Origin: Ktedonobacteraceae bacterium
Lineage (GTDB): Bacteria > Chloroflexota > Ktedonobacteria > Ktedonobacterales > Ktedonobacteraceae
Assembly: GCA_035653615.1 (NCBI GenBank)
Contig: DASRBN010000039.1
Location: 1-64,000, forward strand
Direction of reading: 5' to 3'
Length of the DNA: 64,000 nucleotides
Below are positions 1 to 7,688 of the stretch, piece after piece; the stretch's first letter is position 1; each line of letters opens with the position of its first letter. The translations under genes and the position numbers were made by a program. The notes under the pieces were generated by a model. It was not told the DNA's origin, searched no databases, and saw only the letters and a program-made list of their open reading frames with translations.

Positions 1-1164
1 GGGGAAGCTGTACTGGGTGTGATCGACATAATGGGGTTTGGCATAGGGCGAGATGATGATCAGCGGCGCCCGGAAAGCATATTCGATCTTCGCGTTGGGA
101 CCCTTTGGAGGAACGACATGATCGTAGAAGCCGCCGAAGTCATCCCACGTCAGGAAGATAGCGGTGCTGTTCCATACGGCTTTATTTTGCATAACGGCAT
201 TGATCTGCGAGACGGTAAAGTTTTCACCTATGCAGATACTAACGGGTGGATGATCGCTTACATTTCCGGGCTGCACCAGCCAGCTGACGGTAGGCAATGT
301 TCCGGCTGCGGCATCCTTTACGAACTGCTTATAATCGGAGAAATGCTGTTTCCATTGTTGTGTCTCGCGGATATCCTGAATAGCATCATAGGCATTCCAC
401 TCGAATCCATCGGTATTTACTGCGGGCGAGTAGGTTTTCCAGGAGAGGTTCTGGGCGCTGAGCAGGTCTCCCAGTGTTTGGAAATCGCTGAAGCAAGGAA
501 AGACATGCGTTACTTTGCCATCTGGAGCTCGCTCCTCAACGGTAGTGCCTTGCGAATCGTCGCACCCCCATTTGTTGATATCTCCCACGCCGTAAGGATT
601 ATCATCAACATTATCATTGCTAGCTGCTATGGAGAAGAGATGGTTCGGGAAACTCGGTCCCTGGATCGGATAAAAGAAGTGGTCGGGCAAGGCGAAGGTC
701 TGAGCATACTGCCAATAGTTGGGGATATCCGATTGGTAGAATTGCGAATCGGCCACATCCATTTTCTTCCCATTGATATTCTGAATTGCTCCGAGAATTT
801 TGGAGAAGCCATCCATCTTACCGTGATCATAGGCCGTCAGATAGGAAGCATGTTCATGATCGATATCGAATACAAGTTGATCGGGTTGATGATTTAAGGG
901 ATGGATTTTGCCTTTGGGATCTTTGTAGGTTGTCGCCCCATCAGCTCCTTGGAAAGTACCGAACATACTGTCGAAGGTGCGATTCTCCTTGACTATGATC
1001 ACAATATGTTTGATAGGATTGGATGCCAGAGGAGCGGCATCTGCGTTATGAGGAGTTGCCTGTGGGACAATACCTATCAATAGAAGCAGGATGGTGAAAA
1101 GGCTCCCGAGATAAGCCTTTCTTGATATCCTGAACCGTTCTGAAAGTGAGAACTGCTGGTTCAT
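1..1164 (-). CDS. Secreted phosphoesterase (acid phosphatase/phospholipase C family), 3' end cut by the window edge
   Basis: Exported hydrolase of the phosphoesterase family that includes AcpA-type acid phosphatases and bacterial phospholipases C. Translated on the minus strand, 388 residues run to position 1 without a stop; paralogues here are about 450 residues, so roughly 60 C-terminal residues lie outside. An N-terminal hydrophobic signal is followed by the metal-site motif ENRTFDSMFG, then DHGKMDGFS, PNHLFSIA, a DHPP stretch and WDDFGGFYDHV, which carries the Asp/His residues typical of the family. I chose the ATG at 1164 because GGAGAG lies about 7 nt upstream; an in-frame ATG at 1179 lacks a good site. 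It is the last visible gene of cluster 1, 48 nt after the preceding paralogue. The substrate (phosphate monoester or phospholipid) cannot be told from sequence. Confidence 0.88.
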   Translation of the reverse strand, partial: MNQQFSLSERFRISRKAYLGSLFTILLLLIGIVPQATPHNADAAPLASNPIKHIVIIVKENRTFDSMFGTFQGADGATTYKDPKGKIHPLNHQPDQLVFDIDHEHASYLTAYDHGKMDGFSKILGAIQNINGKKMDVADSQFYQSDIPNYWQYAQTFALPDHFFYPIQGPSFPNHLFSIAASNDNVDDNPYGVGDINKWGCDDSQGTTVEERAPDGKVTHVFPCFSDFQTLGDLLSAQNLSWKTYSPAVNTDGFEWNAYDAIQDIRETQQWKQHFSDYKQFVKDAAAGTLPTVSWLVQPGNVSDHPPVSICIGENFTVSQINAVMQNKAVWNSTAIFLTWDDFGGFYDHVVPPKGPNAKIEYAFRAPLIIISPYAKPHYVDHTQYSFP

Positions 1165-1212
1165 GCTCTGTCTCTCCATTTCAATAAATTCTCTCATGCT
1201 TTCTATGCTGTG

Positions 1213-2562
1213 CTATGACCAATCTATGTTCGATGGGCCGCTTTGCGTATATGAGGGACAGGTACGTTGTTGCAGGATCAATGGCGGCAAGGGCTGCTGT
1301 TTGAAGTTGAACGAGTTGAACATATCGCTGGCACCCTGATCAAGTCCTCCCAGAGATGGCAAACCCAGAATCTTCTCCGCGAATTTGAGCATCGAGGGGA
1401 AGCTATAGAACGTGTTGTCGACATAATGGGGTTTGGCATAGGGCGAGATGATGATCAGCGGAGCGCGAAAGCCATATTCAATCTTCTGATTGGGGCCGTT
1501 GGAGGGCTTGACGTGATCGTAGAAGCCGCCGAAGTCGTCCCAGGTCAGGAAGATGGCCGTGCTGTTCCATAACGATTGATTCTGCATGATGGCATTGATC
1601 TGCTGCACCGTCCAGTTCTCACCTGCGCAGACGCTCTCAGGTGGATGGTCGCTTACGCCGCTTGGCTGAACCAGCCAGCTCACTGTCGGAAGGTTGCCGG
1701 AGGCTGCATCTTTGACAAAATTCGTATAATCGGAGAAGTGCTGTTTCCATTGATTCGTATTGCGGATGCCTTGAATGGCATCGTAGGCATTCCATTCGTA
1801 CCCATCCTTATTGAAGCTGGGCGAGTAAGATTTCCAGGAGATATTTTGCGCGCTCAAGAGGTCGCCCAGGGTCTGAAACGTAAAGCATGGGAAGACGTTC
1901 TCTACCTTGCCATTTGAGTGTCGCTCTTCAACGGTTGTTCCTTTTGGATCGTCGCAGCCCCAGGTATTGATGTATTTCAGGTTAGAAATTTGGGGATTCT
2001 CATCGACATCATTATCGGTGGCGGCAATGGAGAAGAGATGGTTGGGGAAACTCTCCGAGCGTATCGTGTAGAAGAACTCATCGGGCAGAGCGAAGGTTTG
2101 TGCGTATTGCCAGTAATTGGGGATATCTGCCTGGTAGAACTGCGAATCGGCCACATCCATCTTCTTGCCGTTGATAATCTGAATTGCTCCGGCAATTTTG
2201 GAAAAGCCATCCATTTTTCCATGGTCGTAGGCCGTGAGAAACGCCGGATAATTATGAGCCAGGTCAAAGGTCAGATGATCAGGCTGGTGATTCAGAGGAT
2301 GTATCTTCCCTTTCTTATCCTTATAGGTCGTAGCCCCGTCGGCGCCTGGAAAGGTGCCGAACATGCTATCAAAACTGCGATTCTCCTTCACCATAATCAC
2401 GATGTGCTTAATAGGATTGGATGCCTGAGGAGCTGCTTTTGCCGCAGAAGCTGCTACCAGGGGTCGCATACCCACAAGCACAAGCAGAATTACAAAAGCG
2501 TTCCAGAGATAGACTTGTTTTGATGCCAGGTATCCCTTGAATCGAGAAACTTGTGGATTCAT
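1213..2562 (-). CDS. Secreted phosphoesterase (acid phosphatase/phospholipase C family)
   Basis: 449-residue member of the phosphoesterase family, very close in sequence to the neighbouring copies. A basic N-terminus and a hydrophobic segment at about residues 15-35 end near an Ala-rich cleavage-like site, so it should be exported. Family motifs appear in order: KENRSFDSMFG, DHGKMDGFSK, FPNHLFSIA, VSDHPPESVCAGENW, LTWDDFGGFYDHV and SPYAKPHY. Start at 2562 (MNPQV) is supported by GGAGAG about 6 nt upstream; a longer in-frame start 15 nt earlier overlaps that site. The gene is 42 nt downstream of the next paralogue with no terminator visible between them, so the three cluster-1 copies are probably co-transcribed. 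Likely role is phosphate scavenging from organic phosphates or phospholipids outside the cell; this is family inference. Confidence 0.9.
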   Translation of the reverse strand: MNPQVSRFKGYLASKQVYLWNAFVILLVLVGMRPLVAASAAKAAPQASNPIKHIVIMVKENRSFDSMFGTFPGADGATTYKDKKGKIHPLNHQPDHLTFDLAHNYPAFLTAYDHGKMDGFSKIAGAIQIINGKKMDVADSQFYQADIPNYWQYAQTFALPDEFFYTIRSESFPNHLFSIAATDNDVDENPQISNLKYINTWGCDDPKGTTVEERHSNGKVENVFPCFTFQTLGDLLSAQNISWKSYSPSFNKDGYEWNAYDAIQGIRNTNQWKQHFSDYTNFVKDAASGNLPTVSWLVQPSGVSDHPPESVCAGENWTVQQINAIMQNQSLWNSTAIFLTWDDFGGFYDHVKPSNGPNQKIEYGFRAPLIIISPYAKPHYVDNTFYSFPSMLKFAEKILGLPSLGGLDQGASDMFNSFNFKQQPLPPLILQQRTCPSYTQSGPSNIDWS

Positions 2563-2604
2563 TGTTTGTCTCTCCAATTCTCTCTTTGGACATGTTTTAC
2601 GTGT

Positions 2605-3978
2605 TCATGACCAATCACTTACCTGTGGAGTTGCGCCAGATAATAATTTGGGGCAAGTGCGAGTTTGCAAGATAAGCGGTGGCAAAGGATTCTGGGAGAA
2701 ATCAAAAGCATTGATCAAATTGTTGACTTGCTTATCCAATCCCCCCAGAGAGGGTAAGCCCAGAACTGTTTCCGCGAACTTCAGCATGGAAGGGAAAGTA
2801 TACTGGGTGTTATCGATGTAGTGCGGCTTCGCATAAGGAGAGATTACGATCAAGGGCGCGCGAAAGCCGTACTCAAGATATTTGTTTGGACCAACCGGTG
2901 GCACAACATGATCATAGAAGCCACCAAAGTCATCCCAGGTCAGGAAGATTGCAGTACTGTTCCACAACGACTTGTTACTCATGATGGCGTTGATCTGCTG
3001 TACCGTCCAGTTCTCACCAGCACAGACGCTTGTCCCTGGATGATCGCTTACATTCTCAGGTTGAACTAACCAGCTGACTGTAGGCAAGGAGCCTGATGCG
3101 GCATCCTTTACAAATTGATCGTAATTAGCAAAATGAATATTCCATTGTGATGTCTCACGAATATCCTTAATTGCGTCATATGCATTCCATTGATAGCCAT
3201 TTTGCTTTTGTGGAGGTGAGTAAGTCTTCCAGGAAATATTTTGGGCCGTCAGGAGATCACCCAGTGATTTAAAAGTAAAACATGGAAAGACATTTGATTT
3301 TTTGCCATTTGAGTGAATCTCTAATGCCGTTGTCTTCTTTGGAGCATCACATCCCCATGTATAGGGACTGATTCCCTGACCATGGAAGTTAGGAATTCCT
3401 GAAACATCATCATCGGTTCCGGCAATAGAGAAAAGATGGTTGGGGAAGCTATCCGATTGGATGGTATAAAAAAATTCATCCGGCAAAGCAAATGTTTGCG
3501 CATATTGCCAATAGTTGGGAATATCTGTTTGGTAGAACTGCGAATCGGCTTCATCAGTTTGTTTCCCGTGGACATTTTGAATAGCCCCAGGGATTTTCGA
3601 GAAGCCATCCATTTTGCCATGGTCATAGCCAAGGAGGAAGGAGTAATGGTCGTGACCTATATCCAAAATAAGTTGATCAGGTTGATGGTTCAGGGGATGG
3701 ATTTTGCCGTGAGGATCCTTGTAAGTAGTAGCGCCGTCAGCGCCAGGAAAGGTGCCGAACATACTATCGAAGGTACGGTTCTCTTTGACCATAAAGACAA
3801 TGTGTTTGATGGGATAAGTTGTTTTGGGAGCAGCATCAGCTATAGTTCGCGGGATCAAGATTGGACTAAAGCTAAGTACAAACGACAGAATTGTGATAGC
3901 GAATCCGACCCGCACAATTTTTGAGGTTCTCAGCCTGTCCCAAAGGAAATCATAATGATACTTCAGTTGCCGGTTCAT
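2605..3978 (-). CDS. Secreted phosphoesterase (acid phosphatase/phospholipase C family)
   Basis: 457-residue paralogue and the first phosphoesterase of cluster 1. The N-terminus (MNRQLKYHYDFLW) is basic and is followed by a hydrophobic span at about 20-45 (VGFAITILSFVLSF), consistent with a Sec-type signal or membrane anchor. Motifs KENRTFDSMFG, DHGKMDGFSK, FPNHLFSIAG and WDDFGGFYDHV are intact. The middle (GIPNFHGQGISPYTWGC) diverges most from the other copies. I set the start at 3978 behind a GAAAGG site; a longer open frame to 4041 runs into the upstream hairpin and carries no export signal. It follows a Cys-rich Tat protein gene by 89 nt containing a perfect palindrome, which may set a separate expression level for the enzymes. 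Confidence 0.9.
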   Translation of the reverse strand: MNRQLKYHYDFLWDRLRTSKIVRVGFAITILSFVLSFSPILIPRTIADAAPKTTYPIKHIVFMVKENRTFDSMFGTFPGADGATTYKDPHGKIHPLNHQPDQLILDIGHDHYSFLLGYDHGKMDGFSKIPGAIQNVHGKQTDEADSQFYQTDIPNYWQYAQTFALPDEFFYTIQSDSFPNHLFSIAGTDDDVSGIPNFHGQGISPYTWGCDAPKKTTALEIHSNGKKSNVFPCFTFKSLGDLLTAQNISWKTYSPPQKQNGYQWNAYDAIKDIRETSQWNIHFANYDQFVKDAASGSLPTVSWLVQPENVSDHPGTSVCAGENWTVQQINAIMSNKSLWNSTAIFLTWDDFGGFYDHVVPPVGPNKYLEYGFRAPLIVISPYAKPHYIDNTQYTFPSMLKFAETVLGLPSLGGLDKQVNNLINAFDFSQNPLPPLILQTRTCPKLLSGATPQVSDWS

Positions 3979-4026
3979 ACTGCAACCTTTCCCCAAATAG
4001 AAGTTTCTGAGGCAAAAACAAGGTGA

Positions 4027-4050
4027 CCTGGCATTTTGCAAAATGCCAGG
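4027..4050 (-). terminator. Perfect 12+12 palindrome between Cys-rich gene and phosphoesterase
   Basis: A 24-nt perfect inverted repeat (arm CCTGGCATTTTG) lies 18 nt after the stop of the Cys-rich gene and about 50 nt before the phosphoesterase start. Read on the minus strand it is followed by TCACCTTGTTTTTGCC, so a modest T-run lies downstream. It could be a partial terminator, an RNA-processing hairpin or an operator; the sequence does not decide. Confidence 0.5.
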
Positions 4051-4067
4051 CGCGACCTACACATAAA

Positions 4068-4472
4068 TTACTTGCATGTTTTTCCGCATTTCGGGAGGCA
4101 TACGTTCTTATGCGGGCAACAGGTTTTCATTGCGCAAAAAGAGCCACTGGGACAATCGGAGTCCGATTTACACGTCTTCTCTTTGTTGTTGCAGATATTG
4201 ACGATGCAGCCGCAGGTACCCGAACCTTTGCTGTTCAGAAAGCAGAAACAGTTTTTATTGTGTCCACAAGGGGAGAAAGTGCCGCCGCAGGTTGCAGGAT
4301 TGTGACAGGCGCCTGATTTTGCAGCGGAAGTGGACTTTGCCAGTGCCTGTCCAGGTATCCAGGAGGCCAGCGCCACTCCTGCCAGCGAACCGGCAACACG
4401 CCCCAACGCCTGGCGCCGGGAAAGTTTATCATCTGCCATTGTCCTGGTAATCTCATCGAACCAGTTAGCCAT
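4068..4472 (-). CDS. Tat-signal, 16-cysteine small secreted protein (copy A)
   Basis: 134-residue protein of no family I can name. The N-terminus begins MANWFDEITRT, then a twin-arginine motif LSRRQALGR at about residues 18-26, a hydrophobic stretch (VAGSLAGVALASW) and an AxA-like end near AKS. This predicts export through the Tat system after folding. The mature part of about 85 residues contains 16 cysteines in pairs such as CFC, CGC, DCPSGSFC and TCC, spaced like those of the two other copies in the window; the even number suggests eight disulfides or bound metal. Start at 4472 has AAGGAG with a 6-nt spacer; the TTG two codons earlier is too close to that site. The gene directly follows a MauE-thioredoxin fusion, a plausible disulfide-forming partner. 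It lacks the GSGHG C-terminal tail of the other copies. Confidence 0.85.
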   Translation of the reverse strand: MANWFDEITRTMADDKLSRRQALGRVAGSLAGVALASWIPGQALAKSTSAAKSGACHNPATCGGTFSPCGHNKNCFCFLNSKGSGTCGCIVNICNNKEKTCKSDSDCPSGSFCAMKTCCPHKNVCLPKCGKTCK

Positions 4473-4507
4473 TGTCAACTCCTTATCGATCTAAAGCAGA
4501 ACGAAAG

Positions 4508-4539
4508 CCACTACCTGAATTTGCCATTACAGGTAGTGG
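4508..4539 (-). terminator. Hairpin between MauE-thioredoxin gene and Cys-rich gene A
   Basis: 10-bp perfect stem (arm CCACTACCTG) with a 12-nt loop, located 20 nt after the stop of the MauE-thioredoxin gene and ahead of the next gene's ribosome binding site. The minus-strand read is followed by CTTTCGTT, a poor T-run, so attenuation or mRNA end protection is as likely as full termination. Confidence 0.45.
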
Positions 4540-4558
4540 TTTTCGTTACTGATTACTT

Positions 4559-6079
4559 CTATACTGTTGCCGGTTTGGGATTCCCTTTGGCGTATTTACG
4601 GGCGGTGCTGTTTGCCAGCTCGAAGATTTCTTCGGCACCGGTTGCCGGTTTAGTCATGAGCGTGCCATTTTCGTCGATGAGTACTGCCATTGGAGTGCCC
4701 GATGCTCCAAAGAGAGGAGCGATTGCGAAATCGTCGTCGATCACAACGGTAGATCGCAATCCTTGCTTCCTATTCTCAGTAGGAGTGCCGTTTGAAACGA
4801 TGAGCAGTTTTGGCGCACCCTTTGGCGGTCTCGCTTCCCATGCTTTCAACCGTGGCAGCATCTCCTGGCAATAGCCGCAGCTGGTACTCCAGAAGATCAT
4901 GAGCGTGGGACTACCCAGGAGGTCGGAAAGCTGGACCATATTTCCGTTCAGGTCCGGTAGCGTTACATTGGGAGCCGGTAAATCAACTGCTGCATATATA
5001 GTTTCGTTCGGCTGGCCCAGGACGTTCAGGGTCGGTAGATTTTTTGGCCTTTCTTCGAGGATGTTCCTGGTCTCGGACATGATCAGGTCACGAATCTCAT
5101 CCTCTCCAATGGCTACGGAACTATGTATCGAGCCATCACTACGAATTATTACCGCGGAGGGAGTAGCATTTACCAGGTAAGCGTCAGCGACCTCGCGGTT
5201 TTCCTGCAGCAGTACAGGAGCGACACCGTATTCGGCAGTCTTGGCACGATTATGTTCGGGACTGCCCTGGCTGATGACTGCGAACGTCATTCTATCGCTG
5301 TAATCGCGTATCCATTGGCCAAGTTCCGGCATCATCGCCTCGCAAGGACCGCAGGTGGGGCTTGTAAATACAAGCATAACCCCTTCTCCGCGGCTAAGCA
5401 GCGATTGGAGCGTAACAATCTCGCCGTTCAGGTCGGGAAGTGCAAAATCTGGGGCATCCTCTCCCTCAGGTAGGCCTACCCAATCAGGGGTATCAGACAC
5501 GGTCTTTCCTGATTCCACTGCCTCTAAGCGCATGGTCAATTTGCCAATCTGGCGCAGCATTTCCATCAGGAGCCAGCTTTCGGCGGCAAGCAGCGCAAGT
5601 ACGATGATGCCAAAAATCAATCCTATGCCTTCAGCGGGATTCAGTTTTCCGATCCAGGCCACCATGCTGAGTTCCTGGGTAGTCAGTCCAAACCCTACGA
5701 TGAGGGCCGCGATCACTGCCAGGACGAGGTTGCGGATAAGCGTACTCCTGCCTATAGCTGAGGAATAGAACACACCAAAACAGTGGCAGTCCGGTTTGCG
5801 CCCAAGCGTCAGATTGTAGGTTATCCCGGCAACAAAGAGCAGCAGCAAAACCAGTGCTCCCAGTGCTCCCCACCAGGCTGAAGCAGTAGGAATGAGGGCT
5901 ACTGTCACAGCGATTTCAGCAAACGGTAGAATAGTTCCGAGCGGGGCGGCAAGGAAATCTGGCAAGCTAAAATCCCGCATAGCCTGTCGCGACCCTTTGA
6001 GGTCGAGAAGTTTACCAACTCCGGCCACGAGGAACACTACAGCGAGTACCAGGCGTGCTAGAAGGAGCACAATACTCAT
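4559..6079 (-). CDS. MauE/DoxX-like membrane protein fused to two thioredoxin-like (TlpA/redoxin) domains
   Basis: 506-residue fusion likely to move disulfides or reducing equivalents across the membrane. Residues 1-170 form a four- to five-helix MauE/DoxX-like membrane domain with the paired cysteines PDCHCFG (Cys98, Cys100). A further membrane segment lies near 150-172. Two thioredoxin-fold domains follow: one at about 205-345 with CGPC at 243-246, one at about 365-495 with CGYC at 401-404. In methylamine dehydrogenase clusters, MauE and the thioredoxin-like MauD act together to mature a Tat-exported, disulfide-rich subunit; here both activities sit in one chain with a second thioredoxin added. 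Flanking genes on both sides encode 16-Cys Tat proteins, so these are the likely clients (inference). The start ATG at 6079 begins the first helix directly. Confidence 0.88.
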   Translation of the reverse strand: MSIVLLLARLVLAVVFLVAGVGKLLDLKGSRQAMRDFSLPDFLAAPLGTILPFAEIAVTVALIPTASAWWGALGALVLLLLFVAGITYNLTLGRKPDCHCFGVFYSSAIGRSTLIRNLVLAVIAALIVGFGLTTQELSMVAWIGKLNPAEGIGLIFGIIVLALLAAESWLLMEMLRQIGKLTMRLEAVESGKTVSDTPDWVGLPEGEDAPDFALPDLNGEIVTLQSLLSRGEGVMLVFTSPTCGPCEAMMPELGQWIRDYSDRMTFAVISQGSPEHNRAKTAEYGVAPVLLQENREVADAYLVNATPSAVIIRSDGSIHSSVAIGEDEIRDLIMSETRNILEERPKNLPTLNVLGQPNETIYAAVDLPAPNVTLPDLNGNMVQLSDLLGSPTLMIFWSTSCGYCQEMLPRLKAWEARPPKGAPKLLIVSNGTPTENRKQGLRSTVVIDDDFAIAPLFGASGTPMAVLIDENGTLMTKPATGAEEIFELANSTARKYAKGNPKPATV

Positions 6080-6233
6080 AACAAAACCTCCAGATTATGG
6101 CGATGAACTTCCCAGAAGCTAACCAACTAGATAGCAACAAATCGACGGGATGCACAAACGGACCCGTCAAATACAACCAGGGGAGATTATTCGACTTACC
6201 AGACAAGCTAAATATGGTTCTTACAAGCTATGC

Positions 6234-6262
6234 GGGGGTGCCATCCGGCACCCCCGCACCAA
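6234..6262 (-). terminator. GC-rich hairpin between Cys-rich gene B and MauE-thioredoxin gene
   Basis: Inverted repeat with an 11-bp GC-rich stem (arm GCGGGGGTGCC, 4-nt loop) about 30 nt after the Cys-rich gene B stop. No T-run follows on the minus strand. The same place in cluster 2 has a comparable GC-rich hairpin, so the position is conserved though the sequence is not. It probably lowers read-through or protects the short upstream mRNA, giving more Cys-rich protein than membrane protein. Confidence 0.5.
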
Positions 6263-6295
6263 GAACGTTAGCGGTTCTCGTGCTAGAACATAGAA

Positions 6296-6742
6296 CTAGC
6301 GAGCTGCAGTTGAGCCATGCCCGCTGCCAAGCTGGCAGTTCTTGTTCTTTTTCTTACAAGCCGGTACACAGACGCCCTGGGAGCTGGAGCAGTTACAGCC
6401 CGTCGATACGATACAAACGCTGCCCTTGGGACACTTCTGCGAGCTGGAGCAGGTTGGTACCTGCGAGCAGTAGGAATTACATCCACAAACAGCTTTGCCA
6501 CCCAACTCGGTGAAGCAGTAGCAGTTGGTGTTGGGGTTGCCCTGACAGTTGGTGAAGCGGGACGGGTTGCTGCAGGTGCCACCGCCTCCGGCGCAGGAGT
6601 TCTTCTTGGCCAGAGCCAGACCGGGGAGCGCAGAAGCGGCTGCTACACCGGCGACGGTGCCGCCAACGCGGCGGAGGGCTGTACGGCGGCTGATTTTGTC
6701 ATCGGCCAGGGTTTTGGTTACAGTTTCGAACCAGTTTGCCAT
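6296..6742 (-). CDS. Tat-signal, 16-cysteine small secreted protein (copy B), first gene of cluster 1
   Basis: 148-residue protein related to copies A and C. MANWFETVTKT leads into a twin-arginine motif ISRRTALRR and a hydrophobic Ala/Gly-rich stretch ending near LALAKK. The mature part has 16 cysteines (for example NTNCYCF, VCGCNSYC, KCPKGSVC, GCNC), then a basic run KKKNKNC and a tail ending GSGHGSTAAR that resembles the tail of copy C. Start at 6742 is fixed by AAGGAG six nt upstream; the ATG two codons earlier abuts that site. It is preceded by a leader of about 620 nt and a near-consensus promoter, so it should be the best-expressed gene of the cluster. Function is unknown; a structural, metal-binding or electron-carrying role are all possible. 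Confidence 0.85.
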   Translation of the reverse strand: MANWFETVTKTLADDKISRRTALRRVGGTVAGVAAASALPGLALAKKNSCAGGGGTCSNPSRFTNCQGNPNTNCYCFTELGGKAVCGCNSYCSQVPTCSSSQKCPKGSVCIVSTGCNCSSSQGVCVPACKKKNKNCQLGSGHGSTAAR

Positions 6743-7363
6743 CGTCATCTCCTTATGGATTGGATTGTGTTGGAGGCATACGTGCTGTCCTTCAGCACCT
6801 TGTCCCGCAATGTACGGAACTTGCCTCATCAATACAAAAACAACAGATCACTCGTGACCCCTAGAAACAGGAACTTGTAACAGGCAGATGAAGAGAATTG
6901 TCTCTCTTCCATATGAAAGGAATAAGGCAGCATCCCTGCCATTCAGAAATAGCTTCGTCTGCTACCAGTTTTCCCTCAGTAACCTTAAGCTCCTTGAATA
7001 TTAGAGGGCATGGGTCGCACTACAGGGACGACAGAACACAAACGAATAGAACTCAGGACTGCCCGCACAAAATAAGCTCATCCGTATGAAATGATACGAA
7101 TCGCATTGACCAGATTCCCTGGAAAAGTATCGGGCAATTTTCGTTCCACCTTTATACAAACAGCCCATAGAATGGCTGTTGTATACAAATGGTATGATTC
7201 ACAGAGATTCGTGTGTAACACCAGACAATCGTATTTGGGAACCCCAGGCACCAGATGAATGACGTTCCGTTCCCCCCAAACGTACGTATCAGCACGAACC
7301 AACTGTTTACCAGCCGCGTGACAAGCAACGCACTGAATTTTTCAGGTCATCAGTTTCTTCTAT
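6743..7363 (-). ncRNA. Long conserved 5' leader of cluster 1 (putative structured RNA)
   Basis: About 620 nt lie between the predicted transcription start near 7363 and the first start codon at 6742, with no convincing gene. Several blocks match the leader of cluster 2 in the same order: ACGTTCCGT with its G-rich neighbour (7262-7275), a hairpin at 7153-7185 with a 12-bp stem, and a block around 7001-7050 containing GGGCATGGGTCGCACTACA. Block conservation without a coding frame suggests an RNA element or binding sites for a regulator. I do not recognise it as a known riboswitch class. Confidence 0.5.
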
Positions 7364-7369
7364 TGAGAA

Positions 7370-7399
7370 ATTGTAGCATGTACAAGTGATTTTTGTCAA
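7370..7399 (-). promoter_or_regulatory. Sigma70-type promoter of cluster 1
   Basis: Minus-strand TTGACA at 7394-7399, an 18-bp spacer and TACAAT at 7370-7375. Both boxes are close to consensus and the position is matched in cluster 2 (TTGACA, 18 bp, TACACT). Transcription should start near 7363 and run into the conserved leader. Confidence 0.75.
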
Positions 7400-7688
7400 G
7401 CCTTTACAGGGTCTTAATATCAGTGAATCGCCATATGAAAGTACAATTGAGTCAGATTTCTTGTACCATCTGTATCAAATTGTTTCAAATCGTGTTATAC
7501 AAGTTTTCTCTTAATGCCATACAAATCCTCATGAGAAGCCATATCAAATTTGAGCCTGGAAATAAGCCTGGTTTGCATTAGCAGACGAGCAAGAGAGCGT
7601 ACGTAATCTTACCTAATTGCTTTTCTGGACCAGGGCACGCATACTGAGTTTGATGTCCAAAAGAGCTTTTCTTTCTAAGTAAGGATGC
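7400..7688. other. Spacer between clusters 1 and 2
   Basis: This stretch holds the 3' side of cluster 2 and the region upstream of the cluster-1 promoter. It is AT-rich near 7420-7560 with no coding frame I believe. No clear intrinsic terminator is visible after the phosphoesterase stop at 7689, so cluster 2 transcripts may continue into cluster 1 or end by another route. Confidence 0.4.

Noticed and set aside
19-897. Long plus-strand open frame, and similar ones opposite the other phosphoesterase genes (e.g. 1918-2523, 3436-3924, 9948-10457)
   Set aside because: They recur at equivalent places opposite each phosphoesterase copy, have no ribosome sites and mirror the codon pattern of the real minus-strand genes.
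4027-4050. Insertion-sequence end
   Set aside because: The palindrome is isolated with no transposase or target duplication; an RNA or operator role fits better.
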